DNA of 64,000 bases. Origin: an uncultured Desulfuromusa sp. (GTDB taxonomy: Bacteria; Desulfobacterota; Desulfuromonadia; Desulfuromonadales; Geopsychrobacteraceae). Where the stretch lies: the NCBI RefSeq assembly GCF_963675815.1, contig NZ_OY776576.1, positions 124,001-188,000 of the forward strand, read 5' to 3'. Below, one piece after another: positions 37,771 through 48,139 of the stretch; the first letter of the stretch is position 1; each line of letters opens with the position of its first letter. The notes under the pieces are model-generated. The model saw only the letters and a list, made by a program, of their open reading frames with translations, searched no databases and was not told the DNA's origin. Both the position numbers and the translations under genes were made by a program.

Positions 37771-39483
37771 TCAATCAAAGGATGATGTCACCGCCCCTGT
37801 TGATGCCGAGGAGACCAGCCTGGCATATTTAGCCAGAACCCCACTTTGATAACGCTGTGGCGGCTCTTGCCGGTTTTTGTTCCGGGACACGAACTCTGCC
37901 TCACTGATAACAAGATTGAGCTCTTCACGTTCAAGATTGATCTCAATGCGATCTCCGTCCTGCACCAGAGCAAGAGATCCACCAATCTGGGCTTCCGGGG
38001 CAACATGACCAATCATAATGCCATGGGTGCCACCGGAAAACCGTCCATCGGTAATCAAAGCAACACTGTCACCCAGTCCAGCCCCCATCAATGCGGCAGA
38101 AGGGGATAACATCTCCCTCATTCCCGGCCCCCCTTTGGGGCCCTCATAGCGAATCACAATGATGTCTCCTGAGTTGATTTTCCCACTCAGGATTGCGCCC
38201 AGGGCATCTTCCTCACGATTGAAAACCTTTGCCGGCCCACTCATGGTGTTTAATTTTTTACCACTCTGCTTAAGGACGCATCCTTCCTTGGCAAGGTTAC
38301 CATAAAGGATGCGAATATGCCGACCCGCAGGAGCATAGGGAGCACTAACGGGAAACAAAACATCCTGACCAGAAGGACAATCAGGCGCTGAAGTCAGATT
38401 TTCGGCAATCGTATGGCCCGTGACCGTTAAGCAATCACCATGAAGAAAACCCGCATCCATGAGAACTTTCATCACCATCGGTACACCACCAAGGGCATGC
38501 AGATCATTCATCAGATACCGCCCGAAAGGTTTGAAATTACCAAGCAATGGAACCCGAGCTGTGATGTCAGAAATATCCTTCAGAGTCAAAGGCACACGGG
38601 CTTCTCTTGCCAAAGCCAAAAGATGCAAAACCGCATTGGTCGATCCCCCCAGAGCCCAGGCAACGGTCAGGGCATTTTCAAAAGCCTTACGAGTCATGAT
38701 CTGCCGAGCCGTGATTCCCTTTTTCAGAAGTTTCATCAAGGCTCGGACACTCTCTCCGGCATCCCGGCACTTATCCACAGAAAGTTGATTATTCCGATCG
38801 ACCGCCATATGCGACGAGGAACCGGTCACGCTCATCCCCATTGCTTCGATGGCAGACGCCATTGTATTCGCCGTATACATCCCGCCACAAGATCCCGCCC
38901 CAGGACACGCACAACTCTCAATTTCATGCAGTTCCCGGGTATCAATCTTTCCAGCGGAATGGGCCCCGATACCTTCAAAGGCACTGACAATATTTAGTTC
39001 CTGATGGCCGTGTTGTCCCGGCAGAATACTTCCACCATACAGAGTCAAACCAACCAGATCATTACGCGCAATGGGCATGAGAGCTGCGGGAATGGTTTTA
39101 TCACAACCAGATAAGGTTAGGACGCCATCAACCTGATAACCTTCAGTCATCAACTCAATCGCATCTGCAATCACTTCACGGCTGACCAGCGAATATTTCA
39201 TCGCCTCTGTTCCCATGGAGATGCCATCAGAAACAACAGGCGTACCAAAAACGATCGCCTTGCCACCAGCCGCCTCTATTTCATTCTGTACCAGATCGCC
39301 TAAATTACGGATATGATCATTGCAAGGAGTTCCATTGGTATAGGGAATTGCCACAGCAATAACCGGTTTGGAAAAATCTTCATCCTTGAACCGCACCGCT
39401 CGTAACATCGTTCGTGAAGCAGTCCGTTCCACCCAGCTTGAATCTCCTCGTTTCCCGGTGATTTGATGACTACGTCTTTTCAT
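37771..39483 (-). CDS. ilvD: Dihydroxy-acid dehydratase
   Basis: IlvD dehydrates 2,3-dihydroxy acids to the 2-keto acids of valine and isoleucine, using an Fe-S cluster. The 570-residue protein shows PCNDHIRNLGDLV, SGCDKTIPAALM, CPGAGSCGGMYTANTMASA, the metal-binding EGPKGGPGMREML and SGGTHGIMIGHVAPEA, all IlvD signatures with the cluster cysteines in place. AAAGGT precedes the ATG. It is the last gene of ilvB-ilvN-ilvD, the 22-bp gap to ilvN supporting one transcript. ilvC is not in the window. Confidence 0.97.
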   Translation of the reverse strand: MKRRSHQITGKRGDSSWVERTASRTMLRAVRFKDEDFSKPVIAVAIPYTNGTPCNDHIRNLGDLVQNEIEAAGGKAIVFGTPVVSDGISMGTEAMKYSLVSREVIADAIELMTEGYQVDGVLTLSGCDKTIPAALMPIARNDLVGLTLYGGSILPGQHGHQELNIVSAFEGIGAHSAGKIDTRELHEIESCACPGAGSCGGMYTANTMASAIEAMGMSVTGSSSHMAVDRNNQLSVDKCRDAGESVRALMKLLKKGITARQIMTRKAFENALTVAWALGGSTNAVLHLLALAREARVPLTLKDISDITARVPLLGNFKPFGRYLMNDLHALGGVPMVMKVLMDAGFLHGDCLTVTGHTIAENLTSAPDCPSGQDVLFPVSAPYAPAGRHIRILYGNLAKEGCVLKQSGKKLNTMSGPAKVFNREEDALGAILSGKINSGDIIVIRYEGPKGGPGMREMLSPSAALMGAGLGDSVALITDGRFSGGTHGIMIGHVAPEAQIGGSLALVQDGDRIEINLEREELNLVISEAEFVSRNKNRQEPPQRYQSGVLAKYARLVSSASTGAVTSSFD

Positions 39484-39505
39484 AACAGACCTTTGTGTTT
39501 AACAT

Positions 39506-39976
39506 CTATTTTTCCAGTGCAGTCACTCCCGTTCGAGCAATTTCGATGATATGCTCCTGCCCAACCTCGTCAAGGAATGCGTCAATCCGACGTGTGGATC
39601 CGACAATTTGCAGAATATGGACATCTTCCCCTTTTTGTTCAAGAATTTCAAAATTATAGCGACCGGTAAAATCCTGAATATGTGCAGCATCAACCTCTAA
39701 TTTCACAATTGCAACTTCACGCCAGTAACTATGATCCGTGTCCAGTTCTTTAGCAGAAATGACCTCGGTGAACTTTTCCAGCTGCTTGATGATTTGAGTC
39801 ACTCTCGCCTGATCATCTTCCTCAAGAGTGATCGTCATTCGACTCACTCCGGGAATGCGTGAACGACAAACCGTAAGAGTGTCCACGTTATACATTTTTT
39901 TGCGAATCAGCATCGAAACCTTATTTAATACCCCTGGATTATCGAGCGTAAAAGCCAAAATAGCGCGTTTTTTCAT
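39506..39976 (-). CDS. ilvN: Acetolactate synthase small (regulatory) subunit
   Basis: IlvN/IlvH regulates acetolactate synthase and mediates feedback by branched-chain amino acids. The 156-residue protein starts with the ACT domain (LAFTLDNPGVLNKVSMLIRKK) and contains CRSRIPGVSRMTITLEED. The second half carries a C-terminal domain with VAIVKLEVDA and ARTGVTALEK. Its ATG overlaps the ilvB stop (ATGA), so the two subunits are translationally coupled. Confidence 0.96.
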   Translation of the reverse strand: MKKRAILAFTLDNPGVLNKVSMLIRKKMYNVDTLTVCRSRIPGVSRMTITLEEDDQARVTQIIKQLEKFTEVISAKELDTDHSYWREVAIVKLEVDAAHIQDFTGRYNFEILEQKGEDVHILQIVGSTRRIDAFLDEVGQEHIIEIARTGVTALEK

Positions 39977-41739
39977 GCCACGTCCCCTTCCTCTGTCATG
40001 TCCTCACCATTGCGTTGAGGATGGCTGACAATCATGTCCTCAAAGCCACCACCAGAAGGAACCATAGGCAAAATAACTTCTGCAGGATCACAGATGAATT
40101 CAAGAACCATGGGACCCTTATGATCGATGGCCTCCTGCAGAGCGGGAGTGACATCTTCGAGGTTTTCGATTTTCCGGTGCGGTATCCCGTATGCCTGTGA
40201 CAGAAGTTTAAAGTCCGGGCTTTGCATCGGCGTACCTGCGTAACAGCCATCAAAGAAGAAAGTCTGCCATTGGCGCACCATTCCCAGGTAACCATTGTTA
40301 AGGATAATAATCTTCAGGTCGATGTTATGTTCCATAATTGTGCCCAGTTCCTGGGCATTCATTTGAAAACCACCGTCACCGCTGATAGACCAGACCCTCT
40401 CATCAGGTCGTGCCAATTTGACACCAACAGCCATCGGCAAGGAGCACCCCATTGTGCCGGCCCCGCCGGAGGCATACCAGCTGTTGTTGGTCTGGTAATT
40501 ATAAAAACGGGCGGCCATCATCTGATGCTGACCAACGTCTGAAACGATCAGGTCACGACCTTGAGTGACTTCTGATAGTTGATGAATAATCGTTTTCATC
40601 AGCAGCTTATTGTCGACACCAACGCCATGAGCAATTTCGGCGGCAAGATCTTCTGCCATGACGTTACGGAAACCATCGATTTTTTCCAGCCAGCGACGCC
40701 GAGGTTTGTAAGTCACCATCGGATCATCGAGCAAAACATGGAGGGTTCGATAAACATCGGCATTAATTGCGACTGAAGTCCTGACGTTCTTGTCAATTTC
40801 CGAAGGATCAATTTCGACATGGATGACATCAGCATTCTGAGCATATTCATTCAGCTTTCCGGTGACACGATCATCAAAACGCATCCCGAAGGAAATCAGC
40901 AGATCGGATTCAAGAATTGCCCGGTTGGCTTCAACCGTCCCGTGCATTCCCATCATCCCCAGACTCAATGGGTGATCGGCCGGCATTGCCGACAACCCGT
41001 GCAGGGTAAAGGCGACCGGGATATTGACTTTTTCGGCAAAACTTTGCAGTAACTGACCGGCATTACTGTTGATGACCCCATGGCCACAAAACATCACCGG
41101 CCGTTCACTCTTGTTAATCAGTTCAATAGCCCGCTGCAGGGGTTCACGCTCCGGAGTTGGAGAATAGAAATAACCCGGCAGATGAGGTCGGAAAGATACC
41201 GGATCAAACTGATAATCTTCACCAACCTGAGCATTTTGCACATCTTTGGGAATATCAATCACAATCGGCCCACTCCGCCCGGTTGTAGCGACATAAAAAC
41301 CTTCATGGATCGTCTTTTCAATTTCATCAGCGTGCAGAGGCATGTAGGTTTGTTTACAGATCGGCATCATGACTCCGACCACATCGCTCTCCTGAAAAGC
41401 ATCTGTCGCAATCACTCCCGTCGCAACCTGCCCTGTAATCGCAACAATCGGGATTGAATCCATATGCGCATCGGCAATTCCGGTCACCAGATTCATCGCA
41501 CCAGGGCCAGATGTCGACATACAGACACCAATCTGCGGCGCAGAAGTCGACAGAGATGCCCGCGAAACCCCCTGAGACATGAAAACCGCCCCCTGTTCGT
41601 GTCGGGACATAACGAACTTAAAATCTTCAATTTTCTCCATCTCGTCAAAAACCGGCATAATTGCACCACCGGTGTAACCAAAAATATACTTAACTCCACG
41701 CTCTTTCAAAGCTTTGAGCAATAATTGTTTTCCTGTCAT
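39973..41739 (-). CDS. ilvB: Acetolactate synthase large (catalytic) subunit
   Basis: Thiamine-diphosphate enzyme that makes acetolactate or acetohydroxybutyrate, the first shared step of branched-chain amino-acid synthesis. The 588-residue product has the catalytic glutamate region SRHEQGAVFMSQG (about residue 45), CMSTSGPGAMNLVTGIADA, the central FAD-binding domain (VMFCGHGVINSNA) and the ThDP-magnesium motif SGDGGFQMNAQELGT ... ILNNGYLGMVRQW. The frame could add 14 residues, but GAGGGTG precedes the ATG at 41739. It is the first gene of the ilvBND unit. Confidence 0.97.
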   Translation of the reverse strand: MTGKQLLLKALKERGVKYIFGYTGGAIMPVFDEMEKIEDFKFVMSRHEQGAVFMSQGVSRASLSTSAPQIGVCMSTSGPGAMNLVTGIADAHMDSIPIVAITGQVATGVIATDAFQESDVVGVMMPICKQTYMPLHADEIEKTIHEGFYVATTGRSGPIVIDIPKDVQNAQVGEDYQFDPVSFRPHLPGYFYSPTPEREPLQRAIELINKSERPVMFCGHGVINSNAGQLLQSFAEKVNIPVAFTLHGLSAMPADHPLSLGMMGMHGTVEANRAILESDLLISFGMRFDDRVTGKLNEYAQNADVIHVEIDPSEIDKNVRTSVAINADVYRTLHVLLDDPMVTYKPRRRWLEKIDGFRNVMAEDLAAEIAHGVGVDNKLLMKTIIHQLSEVTQGRDLIVSDVGQHQMMAARFYNYQTNNSWYASGGAGTMGCSLPMAVGVKLARPDERVWSISGDGGFQMNAQELGTIMEHNIDLKIIILNNGYLGMVRQWQTFFFDGCYAGTPMQSPDFKLLSQAYGIPHRKIENLEDVTPALQEAIDHKGPMVLEFICDPAEVILPMVPSGGGFEDMIVSHPQRNGEDMTEEGDVA

Positions 41740-42054
41740 AACACCCTCTTGTGGTTTATAAATTGCTTTGGATAGACACACCTACAGAAATATAACAAAA
41801 TTAGTAATATATTGCTGCATATTTTGTAAAATAATGACCCATCTGATCATTTCATGTTTTTTTTGACTTATAGATGATTCAGCGGAGGATTATTCGCCAT
41901 TCAGCTCAGCAATTTTTATGTCAGGGTTTGTCGTAGGAAAGGCTTTTCGGATAATCTTCAACTACCAAGAGATCTGGGTCAGCATCATTGCGAAAATTTA
42001 AAATATTCCAGGGTGCTCAATACAATCCCGGCTTCTGTAAAAAAAATGATAAGT
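41740..42054. other. ilvBND upstream region, 315 bp
   Basis: Must contain the ilvB promoter on the minus strand. It is AT-rich near 41790-41870. I looked for a T-box or leader-peptide attenuator with runs of Leu/Ile/Val codons and did not find a convincing one. Confidence 0.4.
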
Positions 42055-44475
42055 TTAAATCTGAGGGGGATCACCTTTGAATGGCGGTATCATAGGATCT
42101 TCTACACCTTTCGGCTTAAGAGCCTGCTTTACAGTGACTGACAACTGGCGCAACGTATAAGGTTTTTTTAAAAAGCTCTCAACTCCCATGGAAAGAGCCT
42201 GTTCAACTTTGGCTTTTTCAGAAAAGCCACTGACAATGAGAGCTTTTTGTCCCGGTTTAAAGCGATCAATTTGTTTATATGTTTCCAAACCATCCATTCC
42301 GGGAGGCATCAACATATCCAGAAGCAACAGATCAACATTTTTTTCCCTGGTATATTGAACAGCTTCTTCACCACTATTCACGGTATGCACCTGATATCCA
42401 AGTTGCTTTAGAATCCGTTCCGCGATATCCCGTTGATAAGCTTCGTCGTCAACCACCAAAATCAGTTCACCATTCCCGCTTAAATTGGGAGCGACCTCCA
42501 AAGGCAGGAACTTTTCGTCCTCCTCTGTATTGAGACAATCGTCTACATATTGCGGGAAATACAGGGTAAAAACAGTTCCTTTTGCATCACTTTTTACAAT
42601 CACTGTTCCATCATGGTCCTGCATTGAGTTCCAGACAACAGCAAGACCAATCCCTGTGCCACTGCGACCCATCTTCTTTTTCGAATAGAATGGCTCAAAA
42701 ATATGCTGCAAATCTGCAGGCTCAATTCCTGAACCATTATCAGCTACCGTGATCGTCACATAGCTACCGGGTTTAACTGAAATTTCCTCGGCCTCAGCGG
42801 CTGACAAGTGACAATTTTCCGTACTCACAATAATTTCCCCCGAAGTATCAATGGCCTCTGCCGCATTGAGAACAAGATTCATGATACATTTACTCACGTG
42901 AGAGGGAGAACAGCAGACGAATTTAAGAGAGTTGCACAGCGCTGTCGAAATAGTCACCTCAGGATGAAGAGAGCTTATCTTTTCAGCCTCAGGAGAACTC
43001 AAATATTCCAGGATTAAACTATTAACATTGACACGGGTGCGAACCTTTGCAGCGTCCCGGGCAACGGTCAACAAATCGGCGACCACATCGGCAGCACGTA
43101 ATCCTGATTCCAAAATAGCCATGATAGGCTGGCGCAATTGACTTTTTTCAGGTAATCGCATCAATAAAAGTTCAGGATAACTGACAATCCCGGAAAGAAT
43201 GTTATTCAGATCGTGAGCGACGCCACTCGCCATGAGCCCGATAGCTTCCATCTTTTCAGCTCGATGGAGTTTTTCTTCTGTGATTTTGCGCTCAGTCGCC
43301 TCCAGTGACAATTCAGCGGTCTTCTCTTCAACCCTTCTTTCAAGCCTTCTATTGAGTAAAATTGTATAGCAGACAACAAAGATAAGGAGGCTGAGGATGG
43401 TCATCAACATGAGTACTGTCAACCTATGTTCACGTAAAAAATCAGCGATAGAGATTTTACCGTTATGCTGCTTATATCTGAAAAGCTGCAATTCTTTTTG
43501 CAGGTCATGAATCGGCTGATAATCGAGTGGAACTGTCCAGCCGCCAATGCGTGCCTTTTTTGCTGCATCGCTTGAAGCAGGCATGTTTAACAGAGCAACA
43601 GCAACAGCTTTAGCCAGCTGCTGCGATGTATGAGGAAGGATTGCAAATGGCCATTCCGGATATAAACGGGTGCTGAGAAGATATCCACATTCATGATTCC
43701 AGGTTTGTTGATTTAAAATTTTAATATCTGCAAGATTGATCTTTCCTTCGTCAGCCATGCGTTCCAGAGTATCTGTTCGGACAATTCCGACATCTGCATC
43801 ACCATTGATAACACCCAGGACAACGGCGTCATGGGTTCCAGCAAACTGAAGTGCCCTAAAATCATGTTCCGGTCTGATATGTTCGGCGTGAAGCTCTCTC
43901 CAAGCGGCAAGCCATCCTCCCAGAGAATCTCGATCGACGGCCAATATTGATTTTTCATAAAGGTCTTTCAGGGTATTGATATCGGATCGATTCACTCGGG
44001 TAAAAATGACTCCACCAAAAACATGCTCAATATGGTCGCCATGCAAATTTTCCATCGTAGCAACCCGGCTCAGCCCATAATCAAGCTCCAAAGCGACATA
44101 ATAGCTACTGTTTGTAATCAGAAAATCAATATCCCGAGATATTGCGGCAACACGAACAGTTTCAAAATCAAGGGGAACTATTTGAAAATTCCGACCGGGA
44201 ATTGCATCAGTCAGGTAAGCAGCCGTTGCATTCCATGTCTCAAAAGCATGTTGATGGCCACGCTTAGCCAGAATGCCAACCTTGACGGTTTTCTGGGAAT
44301 CAGTATCAGCAAAAACGGGAGAGACAAATACGTGAACAGAAAAAAGAAAGAGGAAAACAAGACATGGCAAGACTTGAAAAGGTGGGTGCCCGAGGAAGTT
44401 AGTTTGATACGATGGCTTTTGTCTCATCAATTCCCGTTCATTTCCTATCAATAAAACAGTTTCTAATGTGGCCAT
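42055..44475 (-). CDS. Hybrid sensor histidine kinase with PhnD-like sensor domain
   Basis: A membrane sensor kinase of up to 806 residues. A signal anchor (about residues 35-56) precedes a periplasmic PhnD-type binding domain (about 62-335: VKVGILAKRGHQ ... FLITNSSYYVAL ... DADVGIVRTDTLERM). This is the class used by tetrathionate and phosphonate sensors. A transmembrane helix lies near 350-372, then the H-box GVAHDLNNILSG, the ATP-binding N and G boxes (LVLNAAEAI, DNGSGIEPADLQ, GTGIGLAVV) and a C-terminal receiver (VVDDE, phospho-acceptor in LLLLDMLMPPGMDG). The start may instead be 44427 (MRQKPSY). No cognate regulator or transporter is adjacent, so the ligand is unknown. Confidence 0.92.
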   Translation of the reverse strand: MATLETVLLIGNERELMRQKPSYQTNFLGHPPFQVLPCLVFLFLFSVHVFVSPVFADTDSQKTVKVGILAKRGHQHAFETWNATAAYLTDAIPGRNFQIVPLDFETVRVAAISRDIDFLITNSSYYVALELDYGLSRVATMENLHGDHIEHVFGGVIFTRVNRSDINTLKDLYEKSILAVDRDSLGGWLAAWRELHAEHIRPEHDFRALQFAGTHDAVVLGVINGDADVGIVRTDTLERMADEGKINLADIKILNQQTWNHECGYLLSTRLYPEWPFAILPHTSQQLAKAVAVALLNMPASSDAAKKARIGGWTVPLDYQPIHDLQKELQLFRYKQHNGKISIADFLREHRLTVLMLMTILSLLIFVVCYTILLNRRLERRVEEKTAELSLEATERKITEEKLHRAEKMEAIGLMASGVAHDLNNILSGIVSYPELLLMRLPEKSQLRQPIMAILESGLRAADVVADLLTVARDAAKVRTRVNVNSLILEYLSSPEAEKISSLHPEVTISTALCNSLKFVCCSPSHVSKCIMNLVLNAAEAIDTSGEIIVSTENCHLSAAEAEEISVKPGSYVTITVADNGSGIEPADLQHIFEPFYSKKKMGRSGTGIGLAVVWNSMQDHDGTVIVKSDAKGTVFTLYFPQYVDDCLNTEEDEKFLPLEVAPNLSGNGELILVVDDEAYQRDIAERILKQLGYQVHTVNSGEEAVQYTREKNVDLLLLDMLMPPGMDGLETYKQIDRFKPGQKALIVSGFSEKAKVEQALSMGVESFLKKPYTLRQLSVTVKQALKPKGVEDPMIPPFKGDPPQI

Positions 44476-44551
44476 CTTGAATCGAGAAACCTGACATCGA
44501 TCAACTATAACAGATGCTGAATATTTTTCTGGAGAGTTGCCCTTCTTTTAG

Positions 44552-44589
44552 TTTCTCACCCCCTGTCATAATCGGCAGGGGGTGAGAAA
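44552..44589 (-). terminator. Strong stem-loop after the Cache chemoreceptor gene
   Basis: A perfect 14-bp inverted repeat (TTTCTCACCCCCTG and complement) with a 10-nt loop lies 26 bp after the stop of the chemoreceptor gene. No T-run follows, but the stem is long and GC-rich. Confidence 0.7.
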
Positions 44590-44614
44590 TTGTATAAACC
44601 ATAAAATTCAGAAA

Positions 44615-46900
44615 TTAGAATTTCCCAAATTCATCATCATCCAATTTAATCTCAACCTCGTCTGAAGGCTTTTTCATCTCTTCCCAGCCTGAAGTTGACG
44701 CGGACTGAATGGGTTGCTGGGGTTGTGTCTGAGGAGCCGGTATCGCCACAGGAGCATACGACTGATTCTGAGGAATATTTGCCAAATTAAAACGACTGAG
44801 CATATGCTTGAGATGTGCCGACTGGCTGGACAACTCCTCAGCTGAAGCAGCAGATTCTTCAGCAGTCGCAGTACTTTGTTGCACAGCAGAGTCAATCTGT
44901 CCCAAACCTTGGTTGATCTGTGAAATGCCTTGAGCTTGCTCATTGCTGGCAACAGCTATTTCCGCAACCAGATCTGTCACTTTGGTTATCGAATCAACGA
45001 TTCCACCTAATGCCTCAGAGGTTTTCTCCGCTATTTCAGCACCATTTTTCGTTTTTTCTACTGATCCCTCAATTAAATGGGCCGTTTCTTCAGCCGCCTT
45101 GGCACTGCGAGCAGCTAGATTGCGCACTTCTTCAGCAACCACGGCAAAACCTTTACCATGTTGTCCTGCTCGTGCAGCTTCAACTGCAGCGTTCAGAGCC
45201 AGCAGATTGGTCTGGAAAGCAATCTCATCAATGACTTTGATGATTTTACTGATGTTCTGACCGGCAACATTAATTTCCGTCATTGCAGCAACCATTTCGC
45301 CCATCCGCTCACTTCCATCCTGGGCAGCATTTTGCGCACCGTTAGCAAGCTTACTTGCTGCTCCTGCATTTTCAGCACTTTGTTGCGTCTGGCTACCAAT
45401 CTCATTCATCGAACTACTGATTTCTTCAAGCGATGCAGCCGATTGTGTTGCCCCCTGTGACAAAGTTTGGGCCGTATCAGAAACCTGCACGCTGCCTGAA
45501 TCAATCTGCTCAGAAGCTCTATGAACCTCACCGAGAACGTCATTGAGGTTGACAACCATATTCTGAAAAGCTTTCCCCATGATATCCTGCTCTGATGCAA
45601 CCTTGACCTGAACCTGAAGGTTCCCTTTGGCAATCTGTGTTGCCTCTTCTGCCTTGACCTTCAAGCTGTCAGTCATTTTATTAATAGCATCTGACAGAAT
45701 ACCAACTTCATCCTTGCTTTGATAATTGACAGATTCAGACAAATCTCCTAAAGCAATTTTCTGTGCCGCGTTCACTGCCAGCTGTAATGGTCCGATGACG
45801 ATTCGGGTCACATAAAAAATAGTTGCAAACAAAATAGCAACCAATATCAGAGCGCCTGTACCGAAACTCCAATTGATAGAACTCATGCTTTCTGTACCAG
45901 AGGTATGAATACCCGCTATCAGTGATTGCAGTTGTGACATATCGTAAACAAGTGCGGCAACACCAACAGTTTTTCCTGAAAAATCGGCAATTGGAAATGT
46001 CGACACAAATTGGCTGCCAACCACATTCTGGCTTTCTTCACTGCGCCCCGCATCTAACAAAGCGGTCGTAATAACTCCATTAGTCACAGTCTTATCAGTA
46101 GACGAAGTAAAGACATATTTACCATCAAGGACTGGGTTCTTTTTCGGATCCTGAAGTTTAGTGGCAACCGGCAATAGCTCCGATAGCATATAAACAGCTA
46201 TCTGATAGTCGTTATTGACGTGATTCGACTTCAGCACATCACCAAAGGAAACCAGAACCTCACAAGATCCGAGATGCTCACCGGATTGATTTGAAACAGC
46301 CGATAGCCCACGGACAGCGAACCCGCCGCGTCCAATCTCAATGCCGCTAAGAGGTTTATGATCTCCCTTGTTGATCAACACCACAGTATTGCGAAAAGAA
46401 GTCAAATCATCCGAGATATCGACTTTTTTCCCATTCCGCTTGGCCTGCCAGCCATCTCGCCATAAACGCACTAAACTCCTGCCATTAGGTGTATGAAAAT
46501 GAACATTTAATGACCCTTTGCCGGTTTGTTTTTTATATCCGGCGATATAGGGGGCCATCACTTTGCGCAATTGTTCTCGCGCCAACTGCATTTCATAATC
46601 TTCCTCATCATCCATATTCCCCAATCCGGCAAGCCTGTAGGCCGTTTGTACATCCGGTATTTCTGAGAAGATAGAAGCCATTTCAAGAGCGTCTTCACCA
46701 GCCTGATCAATGCCTCTGTAAATTGTCTCTTTTCGGGCTTTTGCTGTAGAAGACAGGTTGCCTTTTGCATATTGGACAAAAGTCGTCTCTTGCCCTTTAA
46801 CGAGTCCTTTAACTGTCATATTTACAGCAATCAGGGCAATGACCACTGCTAAAATGACCAGTCCGGTTATCGGTAAAATAAATTTGTTGCGAATTTTCAT
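44615..46900 (-). CDS. Methyl-accepting chemotaxis protein with periplasmic double-Cache domain
   Basis: Membrane chemoreceptor of about 761 residues. An N-terminal membrane helix (residues about 8-28) and a second helix (about 355-378, [18 protein letters not shown]) enclose a large periplasmic sensor. This has features of dCache_3 ([36 protein letters not shown]). HAMP segments follow, then the signalling domain with tip [23 protein letters not shown]. The C-terminal tail is Pro/Gln-rich and ends in an acidic [18 protein letters not shown] lies before two adjacent ATGs; the second (46900) has the better spacing. The upstream frame extension has no site. The ligand is unknown. Confidence 0.94.
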   Translation of the reverse strand: MKIRNKFILPITGLVILAVVIALIAVNMTVKGLVKGQETTFVQYAKGNLSSTAKARKETIYRGIDQAGEDALEMASIFSEIPDVQTAYRLAGLGNMDDEEDYEMQLAREQLRKVMAPYIAGYKKQTGKGSLNVHFHTPNGRSLVRLWRDGWQAKRNGKKVDISDDLTSFRNTVVLINKGDHKPLSGIEIGRGGFAVRGLSAVSNQSGEHLGSCEVLVSFGDVLKSNHVNNDYQIAVYMLSELLPVATKLQDPKKNPVLDGKYVFTSSTDKTVTNGVITTALLDAGRSEESQNVVGSQFVSTFPIADFSGKTVGVAALVYDMSQLQSLIAGIHTSGTESMSSINWSFGTGALILVAILFATIFYVTRIVIGPLQLAVNAAQKIALGDLSESVNYQSKDEVGILSDAINKMTDSLKVKAEEATQIAKGNLQVQVKVASEQDIMGKAFQNMVVNLNDVLGEVHRASEQIDSGSVQVSDTAQTLSQGATQSAASLEEISSSMNEIGSQTQQSAENAGAASKLANGAQNAAQDGSERMGEMVAAMTEINVAGQNISKIIKVIDEIAFQTNLLALNAAVEAARAGQHGKGFAVVAEEVRNLAARSAKAAEETAHLIEGSVEKTKNGAEIAEKTSEALGGIVDSITKVTDLVAEIAVASNEQAQGISQINQGLGQIDSAVQQSTATAEESAASAEELSSQSAHLKHMLSRFNLANIPQNQSYAPVAIPAPQTQPQQPIQSASTSGWEEMKKPSDEVEIKLDDDEFGKF

Positions 46901-47297
46901 CATACACCTCCGACGGGAGAATCTTTTGCTGATTGATATTGTGAGCAGGCAAATCTTAAGCATCAATGCCCATGCTTATTTCTACTTCAATTGTCAAGAA
47001 TATGGGGATACTATCACAAGAGCAACACTATTTAAACATTTTTAATGTTAGCAGGCTTATCTTTCTGAGGGAGGAGGATAAAAGTTTTATCTCAAAGTTT
47101 GGTCCAGCTCCAGCTGTCGGGGCAGGCTTGTATCGATATTTTGTCTACAGCAAGGGGATAAACCGGAAAACCCAGTTGACGACATTGCCAGCAACAATGA
47201 GAGAGGGACTTTAACCCAGAATGGGTGAAAAAAAGCCACTGTTGTCGGGAATGGGCTATTCAAAAAGCTACTTGCCCCCTCTAAAGTCGTTAATTTT
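46901..47297. other. Intergenic region, about 397 bp
   Basis: Lies between the chemoreceptor start and the stop of the DtxR-type gene. It must hold the receptor promoter. Near 47233-47262 a weak AGCC/GGCT stem followed by T (minus strand) may end the feo transcript. An 82-codon plus-strand frame here looks like chance. Confidence 0.35.
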
Positions 47298-47954
47298 TTA
47301 TTTCACCGCTCGACGGATATGAATTTCCCGTGCAAGAGTGTCATCCACAGCAAACTGCGAATGACCAACCTTAAAAATATAACTTGGAAATTTTTGAACA
47401 AGAAGGAGCTGGCTTCCGGGTAGAACTCCCATGCTCATCAATTTTTGCATTTTTTTATCATCGCTGGCGGAAAGATAAGCAATCTCACCAGATTCGCCGG
47501 ATTTCAGTTCTGTCAGCGCAACAATTCCCGGTTCTCCCTGCTGGCGTGCTTTAATACAACATTCACCAGGGGGAATCGGATTTCCATGGGGGCAAGTTGT
47601 CGGATGATTGAGCAGCGTGCACAGCTTGGTATCGACCCCTTGACGCAGGAGATGTTCAAACTCACACGCCTGTTCATTCCCTTCATCACCAGAAATTCCA
47701 AGGATATCCATGGTTAAACGTTCAGCTAGTCGATGACGACGAACTGTCATCTGAGCTTCCGGGCGACCTTCTCTGCGGAGACAGACTCGATCGCCCCGGA
47801 TTTCGACATAGGAACGTTGAATCAATTCCAGCAGTTCTTCGGAATCATTGTTCACGTTAAGAGAACTCAGCAGACAACCAACATTATCACCCTCCACAGT
47901 CATCACCCAGAGGGACTCGAGAATTTCTTCAGCTTTCTGTGAGAGTCTTTTCAT
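47298..47954 (-). CDS. DtxR/MntR-type metal-dependent regulator with C-terminal FeoA domain
   Basis: An iron- or manganese-responsive repressor, 218 residues. The N-terminal winged helix has the DtxR-like segment MTVRRHRLAERLTMDILG (about residues 68-85). The metal-binding and dimer domain (about 90-140) includes CEFEHLLRQGVDTKLCTLLNHP followed by TCPHGNPIPPGECC (quoted in parts). The C-terminal FeoA/SH3-like domain reads KSGESGEIAYLSA ... LMSMGVLPGSQLLL. It is the last gene of the feo cluster, 2 bp after the small Cys-rich gene. No separate feoA is seen, so this domain may be the only FeoA module here; autoregulation by metal is likely. Confidence 0.9.
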   Translation of the reverse strand: MKRLSQKAEEILESLWVMTVEGDNVGCLLSSLNVNNDSEELLELIQRSYVEIRGDRVCLRREGRPEAQMTVRRHRLAERLTMDILGISGDEGNEQACEFEHLLRQGVDTKLCTLLNHPTTCPHGNPIPPGECCIKARQQGEPGIVALTELKSGESGEIAYLSASDDKKMQKLMSMGVLPGSQLLLVQKFPSYIFKVGHSQFAVDDTLAREIHIRRAVK

Positions 47955-47956
47955 GA

Positions 47957-48139
47957 TTATCTATCCTTTTCTTTTCTCTGCAAAAAACGACCTAAAAACT
48001 TTCCCGGGACAGGATTAGTATACCCGCAATGAGGACAATGAATTTTGCGACACCCCCCTATACACTGGCCACAACTAGCCTGCCCTTCCGGAACTCCGAC
48101 AATTTCATCAATTTCTTTGTGACAAAATCCGCAAATCAC
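47957..48139 (-). CDS. Small seven-cysteine protein of the feo cluster
   Basis: A 60-residue protein with CxxC at residues 3-6, CxxC at 23-26, Cys30 and CxxC at 35-38 (CPHC), followed by a basic tail (KFLGRFLQRKEKDR). The pattern suits two zinc- or Fe-S-binding ribbons. The GTG start overlaps the feoB stop (GTGA), and the stop lies 2 bp before the DtxR gene, so it is translationally embedded in the iron operon. It could play a FeoC-like accessory role, but it is not the classical winged-helix FeoC. The role is inferred from position only. Confidence 0.75.
   Translation of the reverse strand: MICGFCHKEIDEIVGVPEGQASCGQCIGGCRKIHCPHCGYTNPVPGKFLGRFLQRKEKDR

Noticed and set aside
41740..42054. T-box or attenuator before ilvB
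   Set aside because: No T-box sequence, branched-chain codon-rich leader or terminator/antiterminator pair was found.
46966..47214. 82-codon plus-strand frame between the chemoreceptor and the DtxR gene
   Set aside because: No recognisable domain and no suitable ribosome-binding site at its start.
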